From Enterobacter mori (GTDB taxonomy: Bacteria > Pseudomonadota > Gammaproteobacteria > Enterobacterales > Enterobacteriaceae), in assembly GCF_025244905.1 (NCBI RefSeq), contig NZ_CP104285.1, positions 372,001-436,000 of the forward strand: 64,000 bases of DNA, given 5' to 3'. The position numbers and the translations under genes were made by a program. This document shows positions 1-11,087 of this stretch, piece by piece. The notes beneath the pieces are model-generated. The model saw nothing but the letters and a program-made list of their open reading frames with translations, had not been told where the DNA came from and did not search any database. The stretch's first letter is position 1. Every line of letters starts with the position of its first letter.

Positions 1-189
1 TTTGTTGGCCAGTGCTGCGGCTTTCTTCACCATCACCATGCCACGGACAAACTCAGGGATGTCGCTGATTTTGCTGTTGCTGATGTAGAAGTTTTCAATC
101 GCTCTCAGAGTGTGAACACCGTAGTAGGCATCCGCTGGAACTTCCCTGGTACCCAACAAATCTTCTTCGATACGAATGTTGTTTAACAT
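1..189 (-). CDS. aspA: Aspartate ammonia-lyase, N-terminal fragment
   Basis: This is the first 63 codons of aspartase, which converts L-aspartate to fumarate and ammonia in the cytoplasm; the gene runs off the left edge. The translation begins [18 protein letters not shown] and continues through [14 protein letters not shown], which matches the N-terminus of enterobacterial AspA. The ATG at 189-187 is the only sensible start. The gene is divergent from fxsA, as in E. coli. The shared 335-bp gap has a CRP-type palindrome, which fits the known catabolite control of aspA. The fumarate made here can feed the fumarate reductase encoded further right. The catalytic serine loop lies outside the window. 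Confidence 0.96.
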   Translation of the reverse strand, partial: MLNNIRIEEDLLGTREVPADAYYGVHTLRAIENFYISNSKISDIPEFVRGMVMVKKAAALANK

Positions 190-524
190 GTGAACCTTCT
201 TTTCAAGCTGCCGATGGATTGTACTAAACACACAGTATATATGTGGTTTTGAATATTTTATGACCGACGATTATTCCCTCATTCGGCCAGATGCTCGAGA
301 TCATATGCTGATGATAGCGAATTGCCGTAATCTGGATCACTTATTATCGACCCGATTCCATGATAATTATTAATCTGTGAAATGAGTCACCGCTTTAATA
401 TTTCCAAAAAAAATATCCGTGCAAACCGATTGAATTTTGGCTAACCGTCACCATCTCTTACAGACGCGTGACGCCAACACATTCAGACAGGGGCCCGACG
501 GCACCTGCCACACAGGAGATGCCA
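190..524. other. aspA-fxsA divergent intergenic region
   Basis: This AT-rich 335-bp gap separates the divergent aspA and fxsA genes. It holds the CRP-type palindrome listed separately and must carry the promoters of both genes. I see no plausible small gene in it. The reading frame that extends fxsA upstream to an ATG at 468 has no good ribosome binding site. Confidence 0.6.
376..391. promoter_or_regulatory. Candidate CRP binding site upstream of aspA
   Basis: TGTGA-N6-TCACC fits the CRP consensus TGTGA-N6-TCACA with one mismatch. It lies about 190 bp upstream of the aspA start and 135 bp upstream of fxsA. CRP activation of aspA is established in E. coli; assigning this exact site is inference. 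Confidence 0.55.
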
Positions 525-989
525 GTGCGCTGGATACCGTTTATTGCTTTCTTTCTCTATGTTTACATTGAGATTTCGATTTTCATCCAAGTTGCCCACG
601 TGCTGGGCGTCCTGCTGACGCTGATTCTGGTGATCTTCACCTCCGTCATCGGCATGTCGCTGGTGCGTAATCAGGGTTTCAAAAATTTCCTGTTAATGCA
701 GCAGAAGATGGCCGCGGGCGAGAGCCCGGCAGCCGAGATGATCAAAAGCGTGTCGCTGATTATTGCGGGCCTGCTGCTCATCCTGCCGGGCTTCTTCACC
801 GATTTCCTCGGCCTGTTGCTGCTGTTACCGCCGGTGCAGAAGCACCTAACCATGAAGCTGCTGCCGCATCTGCGTTTCAGCCGCATGCCGGGTGGCGGGT
901 TCAGCACCGGGCCGGGTGATACGTTTGAAGGAGAATACCAGCGTAAGGATGACCAGCGCGACCGTTTAGATCATAAAGACGATCGCTGA
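525..989 (+). CDS. fxsA: FxsA inner-membrane protein
   Basis: FxsA is a small cytoplasmic-membrane protein whose overproduction in E. coli relieves F-plasmid exclusion of phage T7; its normal role is unclear. I chose the GTG at 525, giving 154 residues, because AGGAG at 514-518 lies 6 nt before it and the E. coli protein starts at the equivalent residue (MRWIPFI). The in-frame ATG at 519 directly abuts that AGGAG and is less likely. Hydrophobic segments near residues 4-45 and 75-105 are the membrane spans, and the tail is highly charged (YQRKDDQRDRLDHKDDR). It is monocistronic, ends just before a REP element and converges with yjeH. Confidence 0.93.
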   Translation: MRWIPFIAFFLYVYIEISIFIQVAHVLGVLLTLILVIFTSVIGMSLVRNQGFKNFLLMQQKMAAGESPAAEMIKSVSLIIAGLLLILPGFFTDFLGLLLLLPPVQKHLTMKLLPHLRFSRMPGGGFSTGPGDTFEGEYQRKDDQRDRLDHKDDR

Positions 990-996
990 TTTTTTT

Positions 997-1026
997 GCCC
1001 GGTGGCGCTCCGCTTACCGGGCCTAC
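997..1026. repeat. REP element between fxsA and yjeH
   Basis: A 30-bp palindromic unit of the enterobacterial REP type: GCCCGGT and ACCGGGC arms around a GGCGCTCCGCTT centre, ending in the usual CCTAC. It sits between two convergent genes. The terminal CTA, read on the minus strand, is the TAG stop codon of yjeH. Confidence 0.85.
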
Positions 1027-2261
1027 GGATTCTGCTGTTTCGGTAAAAACAGCCACAGCACCGCCAGCATGACGATGGCGTACATACTCTTCCAGCCCAC
1101 CATCGCCAGCAACAGCAGGCAAAGCACACCCCCGACGACCGCCAGCGCTTTATAGCGACCTTTCAGCAGACGACAACCCGCCAGCATGCACAGCAGGTAG
1201 ATCATGATGAAAATGCCGTTGGCGTAAACGATCAGCGCGTCCAGATTGATATCCAGCGCATAAATGCACAGCGAACTCAGGACGCAGCAGCCCAGCACAG
1301 CATTCAGGGCATTCAGCGGAAGCTGGCGTTTAGACAGGCGCGCGAGGCGATTCTCAGGTTTGTCGAGCGCCTGCGACCACACCAGCCGGGCAAAGCTCTG
1401 GATATAAATATTCAGGCTGGCAAAACAGGCCAGATAGCCGATGACGCAGGCGACCCACAGCGCTTTCACACCGAACAGTTCAACCACAATATCCGGCAGC
1501 GATGCAGCGGCAGCGACATCCGCACCGAACGCGTTGAAGTGTAATACCAGCACGGTGCACGCCCAATAGACCGTACCCGCCAGCAGCAGGCCAATCATCA
1601 ACGCGCGGGGGAAATCGCGTTCAGGCTGCTTAAATTCCGACGCCAGATGGGCAAAGGCTTCCAGGCCCACAAAACACCAGAACATGACGGAGAGCGCGGC
1701 AAAAAGCTGTGAATGGTCGACGTCTGTTACCGCCGGAAAGGGAATTTCCTTTATTGTGATATCACCCACCCACCAGATAGCGCCAATGAGCGCGACAATC
1801 AGCACCGCAACCAGCGTTTGCAGATTCGCGCTTGAGCTGGCGCCGCGAGAGCCCACCCACCAGACGATAGCCAGCGTACCCAGCTCTGCCAGCAGCAGCT
1901 GCGCGTTATGCCAGCCAAACAGCGCCTGACCAAATCCGGTCGCAATATGCAGTGCCGCAGGGAGGCCAACCGGAATGACGGAGAGAAACAGCCAGCCGGT
2001 AACACGCTGCAGCCGCGGGCCAAAGGCGAGCCCGACAAAATGCGCCACGCCGCCCGCGCTGGGGAAATGTCGGCCCAGGATGGCAAACACAATTGCTATC
2101 GGGAACACCAGCACAATCAGCACCGGCCACGCCCACAGGCTGTTATTCCCCGCGACCAGCGCGGCCAGGGCGGGTACGGCAAACACGCCCGTGCCTAACA
2201 AGGAGGTGGAGAGTAAGCCAACGCCCTGTGCCAGCCCCAACTCCTGCTTGAGTCCACTCAT
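1023..2261 (-). CDS. yjeH: L-methionine/branched-chain amino acid exporter YjeH
   Basis: This is a 412-residue APC-superfamily transporter orthologous to E. coli YjeH, which exports L-methionine, leucine, isoleucine and valine across the inner membrane. The start ATG at 2261 gives MSGLKQELGLAQG as in E. coli and has AGGA 8 nt upstream; the ATG two codons earlier is too close to it. The early helix TSLLGTGVFAVPALA is the typical APC substrate-binding unwound helix, and about 10-12 hydrophobic helices follow. The gene is divergent from groES and convergent with fxsA. Its stop codon lies inside a REP element, so the last residues probably vary between strains. Confidence 0.94.
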   Translation of the reverse strand: MSGLKQELGLAQGVGLLSTSLLGTGVFAVPALAALVAGNNSLWAWPVLIVLVFPIAIVFAILGRHFPSAGGVAHFVGLAFGPRLQRVTGWLFLSVIPVGLPAALHIATGFGQALFGWHNAQLLLAELGTLAIVWWVGSRGASSSANLQTLVAVLIVALIGAIWWVGDITIKEIPFPAVTDVDHSQLFAALSVMFWCFVGLEAFAHLASEFKQPERDFPRALMIGLLLAGTVYWACTVLVLHFNAFGADVAAAASLPDIVVELFGVKALWVACVIGYLACFASLNIYIQSFARLVWSQALDKPENRLARLSKRQLPLNALNAVLGCCVLSSLCIYALDINLDALIVYANGIFIMIYLLCMLAGCRLLKGRYKALAVVGGVLCLLLLAMVGWKSMYAIVMLAVLWLFLPKQQNP

Positions 2262-2301
2262 TTCCATCGTCCTGCCGCCATCAAAAGAGAGGCGATGGTA
2301 A

Positions 2302-2733
<432 letters not shown>

Positions 2734-2760
2734 TTTACGCGCGAAACTGTACGAATTTGA

Positions 2761-4416
<1,656 letters not shown>

Positions 4417-4442
4417 TCGTGCGCTTTACCTCTTAGAATGTG

Positions 4443-4480
4443 AAAAACCCCCGGGCAGAAATGCTCGGGGGTTTTTCTTT
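4443..4480 (+). terminator. Intrinsic terminator of groESL
   Basis: AAAAACCCCCG and CGGGGGTTTTT form a GC-rich hairpin with its A-flank, loop and T-tract, 27 bp after the groEL stop. Confidence 0.92.
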
Positions 4481-4550
4481 TGGTCATCTTTTAGGTATAA
4501 GGTTTACACACGGACAACTACTGTCCAGCTTATTGAAAACGAGGAATAAC

Positions 4551-4904
4551 ATGCGCGTAAAAGTCTGTGCAGGGATTGTAGGGGCAGCATTGCTGCTGGC
4601 GGGTTGTAGCTCCAGCAATGAGCTGTCGGCAGCGGGCCAGGGCGTTCGCTTTGTGGAAGATAAGCCGGGTAGTGAATGCCAGCTGTTAGGCACGGCAACC
4701 GGCGAGCAAAGTAACTGGATGTCAGGTCAGCATGGCGAAGAGGGCGGCTCTATGCGCGGTGCGGCGAATGCCCTGCGTAACCAGGCTGCGGCAATGGGCG
4801 GTAACGTAATTTACGGGGTGAGCAGCCCAACGCAGGGTATGCTGTCCAGCTTCGTCCCGACCGCCAGCCAGATGAATGGCCAGGTCTATAAGTGCCCGAA
4901 CTGA
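4551..4904 (+). CDS. yjeI: YjeI lipoprotein, DUF4156 family
   Basis: A 117-residue putative lipoprotein. The ATG at 4551 follows GAGGAATAAC and yields a short signal peptide with lipobox LLAGC and acylated Cys19. Residue 20 is Ser, so outer-membrane sorting is expected. The mature part is Gly/Ser-rich and carries HGEEGGSMRGAANALRNQAA, matching E. coli YjeI. The function is unknown. It follows the groESL terminator and has its own terminator, so it is probably a single-gene unit. A longer in-frame ORF starting at 4440 would run through that terminator and is rejected. Confidence 0.93.
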   Translation: MRVKVCAGIVGAALLLAGCSSSNELSAAGQGVRFVEDKPGSECQLLGTATGEQSNWMSGQHGEEGGSMRGAANALRNQAAAMGGNVIYGVSSPTQGMLSSFVPTASQMNGQVYKCPN

Positions 4905-4940
4905 GTTAACGTGCTGATGGCGCTGCGCCCGGACCCCGTA

Positions 4941-4972
4941 GGGCAGGTAAGCGTAGCGCCACCTGCCTTTTT
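4941..4972 (+). terminator. REP-like terminator between yjeI and epmB
   Basis: GGCAGGT (4942-4948) and ACCTGCC (4961-4967) form a stem followed by a T5 tract. The loop GCGTAGCGCC is typical of REP elements. It serves yjeI on the plus strand, and the T-tract overlaps the epmB stop codon. Confidence 0.75.
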
Positions 4973-5999
4973 AGTGCTGCCGCAGCTGCAAATCCAGCGG
5001 CGTCTTGCTCGGCTCACCGCCAATCTCACGCGCCAGCTTCGGCACCATATAGCCTGAAACCAGCGTTAACAGTTCACGCATAATCTGCCGGGCTTCATCA
5101 TCCGTCACCATGAAATGCGCTGCGCCCTGAACGCGATCCAGTACGTGCAGGTAATAGGGCAACACCCCCGCATCAAACAACGCATTGCTCAAATCTGCCA
5201 GCACGCGGGCGCTATCGTTTATACCGCGCAGCAGCACGCTCTGGTTCAGCAGCGTTACGCCTGCTTTACGCAGACGCGCCATCCCCGCCCGAAATTCATC
5301 GTCAATTTCGTTCGCGTGGTTGATATGGTTCACCAGCAGCACCTGCAAGCGAGACTGCTCCATGCGTGAGACCAGCCCATCGGTGATCCGCGCCGGAATA
5401 ACGATCGGCAAACGGCTATGTATGCGCAGACGCTTGATGTGCGGGATGGCTTCCAGCTGCGTCAGCAGCCAGTCCAGCTCGTGATCTTTCGCCATCAGCG
5501 GGTCGCCGCCGGAAAAAATAATCTCATCAAGCTCAGGATGGGCGGCGATATAGTCCAGCGCGACCTGCCAGTTGCGTTTATTGCCCTGATTGTCGGCATA
5601 CGGGAAGTGCCGACGGAAGCAATAACGACAATTTACCGCGCAGCCGCCTTTTACCAGCAGCAGGGCGCGGTTGAGGTATTTATGCAGCAGTCCTGGCACC
5701 ACGCTGTTCTGTTCTTCCAGCGGATCGGTGCTGTAACCCGGCGCGGTCACAAACTCATCCTGCGAAGTAAGCGTTTGTTTTAATAATGGATCGTCGGGAT
5801 TTCCTTTCTCCATCCGCGCCACAAATGCACGGGGAACGCGCAGGGCAAAAAGGCGCTTTGCCTCGCGGCCTGCAAGCAACTCTTCGTGTTGATCGAGGTC
5901 TAAAAGACGCAGCAATTCATCAGGACTGGTGATTACATCGGCAAGTTGCGATAACCAATCTTCTCTGGACGGGGTGTTTAGGGTTACAATATGCGCCAT
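4971..5999 (-). CDS. epmB: EF-P beta-lysylation protein EpmB (lysine 2,3-aminomutase)
   Basis: A 342-residue radical-SAM, PLP-dependent enzyme that converts (S)-alpha-lysine to (R)-beta-lysine, which EpmA then attaches to EF-P Lys34. The radical-SAM cluster motif CAVNCRYC holds Cys120, Cys124 and Cys127, and FSGGDPLM is the SAM-binding GGDP motif. Length and start ([10 protein letters not shown]) equal the E. coli protein. The gene is divergent from efp with only 40 bp between starts, so enzyme and target are encoded side by side. Confidence 0.98.
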   Translation of the reverse strand: MAHIVTLNTPSREDWLSQLADVITSPDELLRLLDLDQHEELLAGREAKRLFALRVPRAFVARMEKGNPDDPLLKQTLTSQDEFVTAPGYSTDPLEEQNSVVPGLLHKYLNRALLLVKGGCAVNCRYCFRRHFPYADNQGNKRNWQVALDYIAAHPELDEIIFSGGDPLMAKDHELDWLLTQLEAIPHIKRLRIHSRLPIVIPARITDGLVSRMEQSRLQVLLVNHINHANEIDDEFRAGMARLRKAGVTLLNQSVLLRGINDSARVLADLSNALFDAGVLPYYLHVLDRVQGAAHFMVTDDEARQIMRELLTLVSGYMVPKLAREIGGEPSKTPLDLQLRQH

Positions 6000-6039
6000 T
6001 TTGTGGCTTAGCTACCAGTTAACAAATTTAGAGGGCCTT

Positions 6040-6606
6040 ATGGCAACGTACTATAGCAACGATTTTCGTGCTGGTCTTAAAATCATGATGGACGGCGAAC
6101 CGTACGCGGTTGAAGCCAGCGAATTCGTTAAACCAGGTAAAGGCCAGGCATTCGCACGCGTTAAGCTGCGCCGCCTGCTGACCGGCACCCGTGTTGAGAA
6201 AACCTTCAAGTCTACTGACTCTGCTGAAGGCGCTGATGTTGTTGATATGAACCTGACCTACCTGTACAACGATGGTGAGTTCTATCATTTCATGAACAAC
6301 TCTACTTTCGAACAGCTGTCTGCTGATGAGAAAGCAGTAGGCGACAGCGCTAAATGGCTGCTGGATCAGGCTGAGTGCATTGTGACCCTGTGGAACGGCC
6401 AGCCTATCGCTGTGACCCCACCAAACTTCGTAGAACTGGAAATCGTTGAAACCGATCCAGGTCTGAAAGGTGACACCGCAGGTACTGGCGGTAAGCCAGC
6501 TAAGCTGTCTACCGGCGCAGTGGTTAAAGTTCCACTGTTCGTACAGACTGGCGAAGTGATCAAAGTGGATACCCGCTCCGGCGAATACGTGTCCCGCGTG
6601 AAGTAA
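6040..6606 (+). CDS. efp: Elongation factor P
   Basis: The 188-residue EF-P binds stalled ribosomes between the P and E sites and promotes peptide bonds at polyproline stretches. The ATG at 6040 gives [15 protein letters not shown]. Lys34 lies in the loop [12 protein letters not shown] and is the residue beta-lysylated by EpmA/EpmB (both encoded in this window) and then hydroxylated by EpmC (not in this window). The three beta-barrel domains are complete, ending in [12 protein letters not shown] longer in-frame ORF from 5929 overlaps the divergent epmB coding region and is rejected. A GC-rich terminator follows. Confidence 0.99.
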   Translation: MATYYSNDFRAGLKIMMDGEPYAVEASEFVKPGKGQAFARVKLRRLLTGTRVEKTFKSTDSAEGADVVDMNLTYLYNDGEFYHFMNNSTFEQLSADEKAVGDSAKWLLDQAECIVTLWNGQPIAVTPPNFVELEIVETDPGLKGDTAGTGGKPAKLSTGAVVKVPLFVQTGEVIKVDTRSGEYVSRVK

Positions 6607-6623
6607 TTTACGTTATGATTGAA

Positions 6624-6651
6624 GGCGCAGCGCCCGCTGCGCCTGATTTTT
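6624..6651 (+). terminator. Intrinsic terminator of efp
   Basis: GGCGCAGCG (6624-6632) and CGCTGCGCC (6635-6643) form a 9-bp stem with a 2-nt loop as drawn, and a TGATTTTT tail follows 17 bp after the efp stop. Confidence 0.88.
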
Positions 6652-6661
6652 GCAGGCAGGG

Positions 6662-6796
6662 ATGATGAAACGTACCGTTAAAATTCTGCTTCTGTTAGCG
6701 CTGACCAGCGCAATCCTTTCTGGATGCAACACCGCGCGCGGCGTGGGTGAAGACATCAAAGATCTTGGCCACGTCATTTCTAATGCAGCCAGCTAA
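6662..6796 (+). CDS. ecnA: Entericidin A (antidote lipoprotein)
   Basis: A 44-residue lipoprotein. It starts MMKRTVKILL and has lipobox LSGC with acylated Cys22, followed by NTARGVGEDIKDLGHVISN, matching entericidin A. In E. coli and Citrobacter, EcnA is the membrane antidote that counters the bacteriolytic entericidin B in stationary phase. Either of two adjacent ATGs (6662, 6665) could start translation after GCAGGCAGGG. It is followed 108 bp later by ecnB on the same strand, the classical tandem arrangement. Confidence 0.93.
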   Translation: MMKRTVKILLLLALTSAILSGCNTARGVGEDIKDLGHVISNAAS

Positions 6797-6865
6797 TTTC
6801 GTCTAATTTTCTTAAAATTGCTTCCTGCGCCGTCAAAAGACGGGATCTTGTCTATCCTTAAGTTG

Positions 6866-6871
6866 CTATAC
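6866..6871 (+). promoter_or_regulatory. Candidate -10 element of ecnB (sigma-S type)
   Basis: CTATAC followed by ACA lies 34 bp upstream of ecnB in an AT-rich gap and fits the sigma-S-preferred -10 sequence (CTATACT). RpoS-dependent, growth-phase expression of ecnB is known from E. coli and Citrobacter; the site assignment is inference. Confidence 0.5.
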
Positions 6872-6904
6872 ACAAAATAACTTTGGCTATAAAAGGAAGA
6901 TATT

Positions 6905-7051
6905 ATGGTTAAGAAAACAATTGCAGCGATCTTTTCTGTTCTGGTGCTCTCTTCTGTACTGACTGCATGTAATACCACCCGTGGTGTAGGGGAAGATATC
7001 TCCGATGGTGGCAATGCTATTTCTGGTGCAGCCACCAAAGCTCAGAACTAA
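6905..7051 (+). CDS. ecnB: Entericidin B (bacteriolytic lipoprotein)
   Basis: A 48-residue lipoprotein starting [10 protein letters not shown] with lipobox LTAC (acylated Cys22), then [19 protein letters not shown] and a short AATKAQN tail. It corresponds to entericidin B, a small bacteriolytic lipoprotein activated in stationary phase under high osmolarity. GGAAGA lies just upstream of the ATG. The mature part is close to that of the preceding EcnA (NTxRGVGEDI), which indicates descent by tandem duplication. It converges with the regulator gene ecnR. Confidence 0.94.
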   Translation: MVKKTIAAIFSVLVLSSVLTACNTTRGVGEDISDGGNAISGAATKAQN

Positions 7052-7060
7052 TAACGTACC

Positions 7061-7093
7061 GACGGTACGGCGCACCCCTCTTACCGTACCGTC
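7061..7093. terminator. Perfect hairpin between convergent ecnB and ecnR
   Basis: GACGGTACGG (7061-7070) and CCGTACCGTC (7084-7093) are perfect 10-bp arms around a 13-nt loop. The right arm overlaps the ecnR stop codon. There is no strong T-tract on either side, so this may be a weak bidirectional terminator or an mRNA 3'-end stabiliser. The left arm can also pair with CGTACC just before it. Confidence 0.5.
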
Positions 7094-7691
7094 AATTCTC
7101 TGCTTCCTGCAGAGATAAAAACGGAGAATAGCGCGTGTCCATATGCAGCTTCATCCTGATATTCCGTTTGTAGGTATAAACCGTTTTTCCATTAATACTT
7201 AAATGGCTGGCAATCTTCTGGTTGCTCGCGCCGTCCATCCACAGCGTTAGCACTTTCTCCTCCTGACGTGTCAGCAGCGGGGCGGCAATCTGCGGCACTT
7301 CAACGCTTGCGCATGACGTCAGCGCGTCATTAATCACCATCGCCACCTCTTCCAGATTGGCATTTTTCAATAGTGAAGCCCATACCGGGAATTGTGTCAG
7401 GTAGTTTGTCATGCCTTGTTCTTCGCCCGACTGAAGTAAAATAAAGGGCTGCGTTTCGCTGGCAGCCATCAGGGAGGAGAGCTGCTGAAAATGATGAAAA
7501 TCGTGTCGAAAACCGTGTAAGTCAGCGATAACCAGCGTCGGTTTCCACTGCAGGATATGCTCTCTGGCGAGGAAGAGGTTATTCAACCCGGTCACGAGGA
7601 AGTGACCCGGAAAAAGACCAGAATGATTGAGCCATGCTTCAAAACCCGTACGGGTGAAGTGGCAACGGTCAATCAAAAGAATTTTGAACAT
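7092..7691 (-). CDS. ecnR: LuxR-family regulator EcnR
   Basis: A 199-residue protein with a C-terminal LuxR/NarL-type helix-turn-helix (about residues 138-190; LTRQEEKVLTLWMDGASN and INGKTVYTYKRNIRMKL). Its N-terminus is receiver-like (MFKILLIDRCHFTRTGFEAW), but the acidic pocket appears degenerate, with Asp8 and Asp57 as the only likely remnants, as in the phosphorylation-independent BglJ/RcsB relatives. It matches by family and position the EcnR regulator described beside ecnAB in Citrobacter; as far as I recall, E. coli K-12 lacks it. It lies convergent to ecnB. The regulatory target is inferred from position. Confidence 0.82.
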   Translation of the reverse strand: MFKILLIDRCHFTRTGFEAWLNHSGLFPGHFLVTGLNNLFLAREHILQWKPTLVIADLHGFRHDFHHFQQLSSLMAASETQPFILLQSGEEQGMTNYLTQFPVWASLLKNANLEEVAMVINDALTSCASVEVPQIAAPLLTRQEEKVLTLWMDGASNQKIASHLSINGKTVYTYKRNIRMKLHMDTRYSPFLSLQEAEN

Positions 7692-7884
7692 AGTGGATTC
7701 GCAGTCGGCTAGTGGTTTGGCTTCCTGCCATCAGAAAGCACATCATCATAGAGAAGTCGGATGAGTGATAAATGCCTGAACTGCGCGCCATACTGAGGCT
7801 ATTTCTTGCCTTAACATATTCAGCACAAAGGGATTGAAAAAAAAGCGCACTCTATCCACAATATTGAGCGTAATCTCTGCCTTT

Positions 7885-7925
7885 CGGGACGACCCGTAAG
7901 CGCTTCTTTCACCGGGGACGGCCCC
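7885..7925 (+). promoter_or_regulatory. Guanidine-II (mini-ykkC) riboswitch upstream of sugE
   Basis: Two short GC stem-loops with the diagnostic ACGR tetraloops lie 17 nt apart: CGGG-ACGA-CCCG (7885-7896) and GGGG-ACGG-CCCC (7914-7925). This is the guanidine-II riboswitch architecture, in which two loops dimerise on guanidinium. It lies 16 nt upstream of the AAGGAG ribosome binding site (7942-7947) of sugE. The AACTT..AAGTT repeat between hairpin 2 and the AAGGAG could form the ribosome-site-masking alternative structure; that detail is inference. Confidence 0.92.
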
Positions 7926-7953
7926 AACTTGTACTTAAGTTAAGGAGCCTGAA

Positions 7954-8271
7954 ATGTCCTGGATTATTCTTTTCATTGCCGGTTTGCTCGAAGTGGTTTG
8001 GGCAATTGGTCTGAAATATACCCACGGTTTTACCCGCCTGACGCCCAGCGTCATTACCGTTACCGCAATGATTGTCAGTATTGTCATGCTGTCATGGGCA
8101 ATGCGTACCCTGCCGGTTGGGACGGCTTATGCTGTCTGGACAGGCATTGGAGCGGTAGGCGCGGCCATCACCGGCATTCTGTTGCTGGGAGAGTCAGCGA
8201 GTCTGGCGCGTATTGCCAGCCTCGCCCTGATTGTTGCCGGGATCATTGGTCTGAAGCTCAGCACGCATTAA
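7954..8271 (+). CDS. sugE: Guanidinium exporter Gdx (SugE)
   Basis: A 105-residue small multidrug resistance protein of the Gdx subtype with four transmembrane helices, working as an antiparallel dimer that exchanges guanidinium for protons across the inner membrane. [20 protein letters not shown] places the essential Glu at residue 13, and the [18 protein letters not shown] region is Gdx-like. The guanidine-II riboswitch directly upstream fits guanidinium as the true substrate rather than drugs. Its TAA stop overlaps that of the convergent blc gene within a single TTAA. Confidence 0.96.
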   Translation: MSWIILFIAGLLEVVWAIGLKYTHGFTRLTPSVITVTAMIVSIVMLSWAMRTLPVGTAYAVWTGIGAVGAAITGILLLGESASLARIASLALIVAGIIGLKLSTH

Positions 8272-8798
8272 TGCGGTTGTTTGACCCAAACTAATTTCGA
8301 TACATCAAACCCTTGCCGGGTCGCCACGTCCAGCATCTGCTGTTTCATTTCAGGTGAAATGGTCGGGGTGCGGGAGAGTATCCACAGGTAGTCGCGATCC
8401 GGCCCGCACACTAATGCGTGACGATATTCTCTGTCGAGTGCAATCACGTTATATCCACCATAGAACGGACCGATGAAAGAGACTTTCAACGCGGCACGGC
8501 TCGCGTCGCCGGTGAAGTACGCCTTGCCAACCGACTGTTGCCACATCGCCCGGTCCGGGTTGTAACCACGGTTAACGACCTGAATACCGCCGTCATCCAT
8601 TGAACTGTAATGGGCTGTGACTTTTTCTAAACCGCGCTCGAACCGATGATCCATCCGGGCGATTTCATACCAGGTTCCAAGGAAGCGTTGTGAATCGAAA
8701 GGCGTGACGACGGTGACGCCGGGTGGTGGGGTAGGGGAACTGCAGGCAACCACTAAAAACGCGGCTGTCACTGCGGCAATAACAGGCAGAATGCGCAT
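8268..8798 (-). CDS. blc: Outer-membrane lipocalin Blc
   Basis: A 176-residue bacterial lipocalin anchored in the outer membrane; E. coli Blc binds lysophospholipids and fatty acids and is induced by RpoS and envelope stress. The ATG at 8798 has AGGAAACACCT upstream. Lipobox VVAC gives acylated Cys19. The lipocalin signature is [16 protein letters not shown], and a later block is [18 protein letters not shown] 48-codon upstream in-frame extension into the REP region is not used. In E. coli blc lies next to ampC, and that neighbourhood is kept here. Confidence 0.96.
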   Translation of the reverse strand: MRILPVIAAVTAAFLVVACSSPTPPPGVTVVTPFDSQRFLGTWYEIARMDHRFERGLEKVTAHYSSMDDGGIQVVNRGYNPDRAMWQQSVGKAYFTGDASRAALKVSFIGPFYGGYNVIALDREYRHALVCGPDRDYLWILSRTPTISPEMKQQMLDVATRQGFDVSKLVWVKQPH

Positions 8799-8870
8799 AG
8801 GTGTTTCCTTACTGTTTTCTGTTAAGTGTAGATGACAGCAAGGAAAATGTGGGAGGCGAGCGGTGTGTTT

Positions 8871-8901
8871 CGCCGGGTAAGCGTAAGCGCCACCCGGCAA
8901 T
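8871..8901. repeat. REP element downstream of ampC
   Basis: GCCGGGT (8872-8878) and ACCCGGC (8892-8898) arms surround AAGCGTAAGCGCC, typical of a REP unit. It lies 3 bp downstream of the ampC stop on the ampC transcript. Confidence 0.85.
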
Positions 8902-8904
8902 GTT

Positions 8905-10053
<1,149 letters not shown>

Positions 10054-10129
10054 TTATCTTCCATAATCACGGTTCAGGGGAGTGTCCGGGCCCATCAGAC
10101 GAGCGTAGTCTGTGGGATTTGACTGTGGC

Positions 10130-10165
10130 TGACAAACGGTTAAATTTAGCATTAGCTGTTAATTT
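10130..10165. promoter_or_regulatory. ampC promoter -35 and AmpR operator region
   Basis: The 132-bp ampC-ampR gap holds TTGTCA (minus strand, 10135-10130), a plausible ampC -35 hexamer. Directly upstream of it is the AT-rich GCTAAATTTAACCG block (minus strand), which corresponds to the AmpR-binding region known from E. cloacae and C. freundii. AmpR would bind here to repress or activate ampC and to repress itself. Confidence 0.6.
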
Positions 10166-10182
10166 TTCTAACGGAACGACAG

Positions 10183-11058
10183 ATGACACGAAGCTATCTT
10201 CCTCTTAACTCGCTTCGTGCTTTCGAAGCGGCCGCCAGGCATCTTAGTTTTACGCATGCCGCCATTGAGCTCAATGTGACCCATTCTGCAATCAGCCAAC
10301 ACGTGAAGGCGCTGGAGCAGCACCTGCACTGCCAGCTGTTCGTTCGCGTTTCCCGCGGGCTGACGCTGACCACGGAAGGCGAGAATTTACTGCCGGTGCT
10401 GAACGATTCGTTCGATCGTATTGCCGGTCTGCTCGATCGCTTTACCAACCATCGTGCCCAGGAGAAGTTGAAGATCGGCGTGGTGGGTACCTTTGCGACG
10501 GGGTTGCTCTTTCCGCAGCTGGAGGATTTTCGTCGCTGCTATCCGCATATTGATCTGCAGCTTTCTACGCATAACAACCGTGTCGATCCTGCCGCCGAAG
10601 GACTCGATTACACCATCCGCTATGGTGGCGGCGCGTGGCATGGCACCGAGGCGCAGTTTCTTTGCCCTGCGCTGCTATCTCCGCTCTGTTCACCCGACAT
10701 TGCCTCTTGCCTAAAAAACCCGGCAGATATCCTGAAATTTACCCTGCTGCGCTCCTACCGGCGAGACGAATGGACGGCCTGGATGCAGGCGGCGGGTGAG
10801 CATCCTCCTTCACCGACGCACCGGGTGATGGTGTTTGATTCGTCTGTGACCATGCTTGAGGCGGCCCAGGCGGGCGTGGGAATTGCGATCGCGCCTGTTG
10901 ATATGTTCAGCCATTTGCTGAACAGCGAGCGCATCGTGCAGCCGTTTGCGACGCAGATTGACCTCGGCAGTTATTGGCTGACGCGACTACAATCACGGGC
11001 AGAAACCCCCGCAATGCGTGAGTTTGCCCAGTGGCTGGTGGGAAACATGCAGAAATAA
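10183..11058 (+). CDS. ampR: LysR-type regulator AmpR
   Basis: The 291-residue AmpR controls ampC: it represses when bound to UDP-MurNAc-pentapeptide and activates when bound to anhydro-muropeptides released during beta-lactam stress. The N-terminal winged helix-turn-helix spans about residues 5-65 (FTHAAIELNVTHSAISQHV). The effector domain contains LSTHNNRVDPAAEGLDYTIR and VMVFDSSVTMLEAAQAG. GGAACGACAG precedes the ATG. A perfect hairpin shared with frdD follows directly. E. coli K-12 lacks this gene, which is why its ampC is not inducible; here the inducible system is complete at sequence level. Confidence 0.97.
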   Translation: MTRSYLPLNSLRAFEAAARHLSFTHAAIELNVTHSAISQHVKALEQHLHCQLFVRVSRGLTLTTEGENLLPVLNDSFDRIAGLLDRFTNHRAQEKLKIGVVGTFATGLLFPQLEDFRRCYPHIDLQLSTHNNRVDPAAEGLDYTIRYGGGAWHGTEAQFLCPALLSPLCSPDIASCLKNPADILKFTLLRSYRRDEWTAWMQAAGEHPPSPTHRVMVFDSSVTMLEAAQAGVGIAIAPVDMFSHLLNSERIVQPFATQIDLGSYWLTRLQSRAETPAMREFAQWLVGNMQK

Positions 11059-11082
11059 CAGGCCCGCCGGATGGCGGGCCTG
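11059..11082. terminator. Bidirectional hairpin between ampR and frdD
   Basis: CAGGCCCGCC (11059-11068) and GGCGGGCCTG (11073-11082) are perfect 10-bp arms with a GGAT loop, starting one base after the ampR stop and ending 5 bp before the frdD stop. It probably ends both convergent transcripts, although a long T-tract is absent. Confidence 0.75.
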
Positions 11083-11087
11083 AAGCG

